Shown in pieces: positions 5,861 to 6,443 of a stretch of 6,443 nt of DNA. Made by a program: the position numbers and the translations under genes. This stretch comes from Flavobacteriia bacterium. GTDB taxonomy: Bacteria; Bacteroidota; Bacteroidia; Flavobacteriales; Flavobacteriaceae. The notes under the pieces are model-generated. The model was given only the letters and a program-made list of their open reading frames with translations. It was not told the DNA's origin and made no database searches. The stretch is taken from NCBI GenBank assembly GCA_011330545.1, contig DRQI01000357.1:1-6443 (forward strand), in the 5' to 3' direction. The first letter of the stretch is position 1. Every line of letters begins with the position of its first letter.

Positions 5861-6443
5861 TCAAAAATCAGCGTCCAAATCCCACCCCTCCAACGTTTCT
5901 TTTAGGCTTTTGATAAACATTCCGCCCAACGCGCCATTCACCACTCTATGGTCATACGAATGCGAAACGAACATCTTATGGCGTATGCCAATAAAATCGC
6001 CTTCTGAAGTTTCTATTACTGCCGGTACTTTTCTAATAGCCCCTAAAGCCAAAATGGCTACTTGTGGCTGATTGATAATCGGCGTACCCATCACACTGCC
6101 AAAACTCCCCACATTGGTTACCGTATAGGTACCTCCTTGAATTTCATCGGGTTTTAGCTGATTGGCTTTGGCACGCCTTGCCAAATCATTGACCGCTTTG
6201 GTCATCCCGACAAGGTTTAACAAATCGGCATTTTTTATCACCGGTACAATGAGGTTGCCATCGTCTAACGCAGCAGCCATTCCTAAATTAATGTGCTTTC
6301 TTTTGATAATTTTATCGCCGTCTACCGAAATATTTACCATCGGAAACTTTTTAATAGTAGCCGCTACGGCTTGCATAAAAATGGGTGTATAGGTAATTTT
6401 TTCACCTTCACGTTGTACGAATGCTTCTTTTACCTTATCACGC
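5861..6443 (-). CDS. 2-oxo acid dehydrogenase E2 acyltransferase, C-terminal catalytic part
   Basis: The gene enters from the right edge; 193 codons are visible before the TGA at 5861-5863. The frame stays open from 6442 down, so the start and the lipoyl and E1/E3-binding domains lie outside the window. The visible part is the CAT-like catalytic core of a dihydrolipoamide acyltransferase: YTPIFMQAVAATIKKFP, INLGMAAALDDGNLIVPVI, the GGTYTVTNVGSFGS motif, and SHSYDHRVVNGALGG at the C-terminus. The enzyme moves an acyl group from lipoyl-lysine to CoA in a pyruvate or branched-chain 2-oxo acid dehydrogenase complex; which one cannot be told from this part. The catalytic histidine is present, but the residue normally Asp in HxxxDG is Asn (codon AAT at 5938-5936). 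Confidence 0.93.
   Translation of the reverse strand, partial: RDKVKEAFVQREGEKITYTPIFMQAVAATIKKFPMVNISVDGDKIIKRKHINLGMAAALDDGNLIVPVIKNADLLNLVGMTKAVNDLARRAKANQLKPDEIQGGTYTVTNVGSFGSVMGTPIINQPQVAILALGAIRKVPAVIETSEGDFIGIRHKMFVSHSYDHRVVNGALGGMFIKSLKETLEGWDLDADF

Overview
The window looks like a chromosomal segment from a marine or soil-type member of the Bacteroidota, most likely Flavobacteriaceae. The evidence is the gene families (a secreted GH3 hydrolase, the flavobacterial small protein usually labelled 'ABC transporter ATPase', DUF6263-, DUF6249- and DUF4932-like proteins), A/T-rich start regions without Shine-Dalgarno sequences, and one good TAnnTTTG-type -7 promoter box. No taxonomic marker such as rRNA is present, so the assignment is inference.

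Left block (1-2659, all minus strand). It holds the first 117 codons of an exported GH3 family (NagZ-like) hydrolase that runs off the left edge. Next comes a two-gene unit: a DEDDh 3'-5' exonuclease followed after 1 bp by a 161-residue conserved protein. Furthest right is an exported, methionine-rich DUF6263-like protein with its own clear intrinsic terminator (1858-1892).

Central islet (about 2700-5800, plus strand). Four tightly packed genes form one operon: a three-pass membrane protein (DUF6249-like), an ECF sigma factor, a two-pass membrane protein overlapping the sigma gene by 11 bp (candidate anti-sigma or accessory), and an exported HEFSH zinc metallopeptidase of the DUF4932 type with an extra C-terminal domain. 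The islet is visibly more AT-rich than its flanks: sampled 60-base lines are 18-33% GC inside against 35-48% outside. The leader has an 8-4-8 perfect palindrome and an ECF-like -35 box. The working reading is a self-contained ECF sigma signalling unit with a dedicated secreted or periplasmic protease, possibly acquired horizontally. It is the best candidate here for an undescribed system.

Right edge (5861-6443, minus strand). This is the C-terminal catalytic part of a 2-oxo acid dehydrogenase E2 acyltransferase, convergent with the islet operon. Its active-site motif reads HRVVNG instead of the canonical HRVxDG.
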